Positions 63,369 through 64,000 of a stretch of DNA of 64,000 nt are shown here, one piece after another. The stretch's first letter is position 1. The number at the start of each line of letters is the position of its first letter. Below the pieces are notes generated by a model. That model saw nothing but the letters and a program-made list of their open reading frames with translations. It had not been told where the DNA came from and did not search any database. A program made the translations under genes and the position numbers. Source of the DNA: Mesaphorura yosii (lineage: Eukaryota > Arthropoda > Collembola > Poduromorpha > Tullbergiidae); contig WIXG01000004.1 of NCBI GenBank assembly GCA_009869945.1, positions 124,001 to 188,000 on the forward strand, in the 5' to 3' direction.

Positions 63369-64000
63369 AAAAAACGTTATATTCACGTGTGGACCGTAGT
63401 ATTTCTTACATCTTAAAATGGAACTACAACTTACGAAATATTAGTAATGTAGATTTTACTGGACTTTTGTTCGCATACTTACGTTCGCAATTTTAGTTGA
63501 TAGTTGACAAGTGTAGACAGCGAATCGTGCAATATAGTTTAGATTCAATTGGACCGTCTTGAGTTCAATAAATCCTGGACTGTTTTTATCTCGGTACAAG
63601 CCTAATGTTTCAATGGATTCATTTCAGTCAATCTCAAGCTCAACCCAGCGTTGTTTGCGACGCGACGAAGGATGATTTTATTTGCGGGTCTGTTGCTTTT
63701 TTCTTTTATGCTTACCGTCCTTGAACTCGATGCGATACCGTCGAAGACGTGTTCGCACCCAACGCTAAGTTGAGGATTAATTATCCTAATGATAATAGCC
63801 TTCAGCATGAATTTGTCAAGAACGCAAGTCATCATTATTTTGGCATTTTGACGGGCGAGTCATCCCCCAATTGCATATAACATAGGACGAATGTTTACAC
63901 AAAAACAGTCGCCAAAACGGGGAAGCGCTTTCAAGAACACTTTACACCTGAAGAAGAACCAATTTGCATTTGGTGAAATAGCAAAGCGGACAAGACGGCA
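63369..64000. other. Unresolved region at the right edge
   Basis: It begins with the MGRN1 3' UTR (AATAAA at 63567). A minus-strand frame 63678-63764, preceded by a consensus-like acceptor (CAACTTAG), reads RWVRTRLRRYRIEFKDGKH and ends KRKKQQTRK before a stop; it could be the terminal exon of a gene continuing off the window. On the + strand, 63672-63773 encodes a signal-peptide-like 33-mer (MILFAGLLLFSFMLTVLELD). Another + frame starts at 63891 (MFTQKQSPKRGSAFKNTLHL) and runs off the edge open. At most some of these are real. Confidence 0.3.

Overview
The window is metazoan nuclear DNA, most likely from an arthropod with a compact genome. Genes are split by many short GT-AG introns (mostly about 50-90 bases) and sit close together on both strands. 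The gene set (carboxylesterase family, nAChR alpha subunit, ABCC, DEAD-box p68, PEBP, mahogunin and others) is animal. A crustacean or basal hexapod such as a water flea or springtail would fit, but the species is an inference. I see no virus-like element, IS element or CRISPR array. The only interspersed repeats I recognise are a tRNA-derived SINE and a second copy of its body in one ABCC intron.

Layout, left to right. 0.6-3.2 kb: an ER-retained carboxylesterase (+). 3.5-6.5 kb: a CPA2 Na+/H+ antiporter of the NHA/NHE9B type (+). 6.8-15.8 kb: nuclear-basket nucleoporin TPR/Megator (-). 16.7-19.5 kb: nicotinic acetylcholine receptor alpha-type subunit (+). 20.0-27.2 kb: an ABCC5-like transporter (-) with two alternative versions of one membrane exon. 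28.1-29.6 kb: ADP-ribosylhydrolase ARH3 (-). 30.3-35.7 kb: XPG/ERCC5 endonuclease (+), whose first intron contains NAA38 and APC10 as two intronless genes. 36.3-37.6 kb: a short GRIP-like PDZ protein (+). 38.0-39.7 kb: ATG4 (-). 40.6-42.9 kb: ESS2 (+). 43.4-45.3 kb: thioredoxin (-). 46.2-46.6 kb: TAX1BP3 (+). 47.3-47.6 kb: UBL5 (-). 48.6-53.4 kb: p68/DDX5 helicase (+) with a tandemly duplicated motif IV exon. 54.1-56.9 kb: 5'-nucleotidase (+). 57.6-58.2 kb: PEBP (+). 58.5-59.2 kb: divergent CHMP1 (+). 59.5-60.2 kb: YIPF3-like (-). 60.2-60.8 kb: MED9 (-). 61.3-63.4 kb: mahogunin MGRN1 (+). The last 0.6 kb holds unresolved fragments.

The genes are mainly unrelated housekeeping and neuronal functions, so their order does not describe one pathway. 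The architecture is the interesting part. Two genes carry length-compatible, phase-matched tandem exons that look mutually exclusive: DDX5 (two 111-base exons for the same helicase motif) and ABCC5-like (108 and 111 bases, end of the first transmembrane domain). Two gene pairs are packed so tightly on one strand (NAA38-APC10, 81 bases apart; MED9-YIPF3-like, 37 bases apart) that a shared transcript is plausible. The esterase ends in KDEL and carries an acidic insert, and thioredoxin has an open in-frame upstream extension with an acylation-type MGCC start.

Exon structures were assembled by eye from splice signals, reading frame and remembered family sequences. No search was run. Coordinates of single-exon genes and of splice sites quoted in the evidence were counted directly. 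CDS spans include introns.
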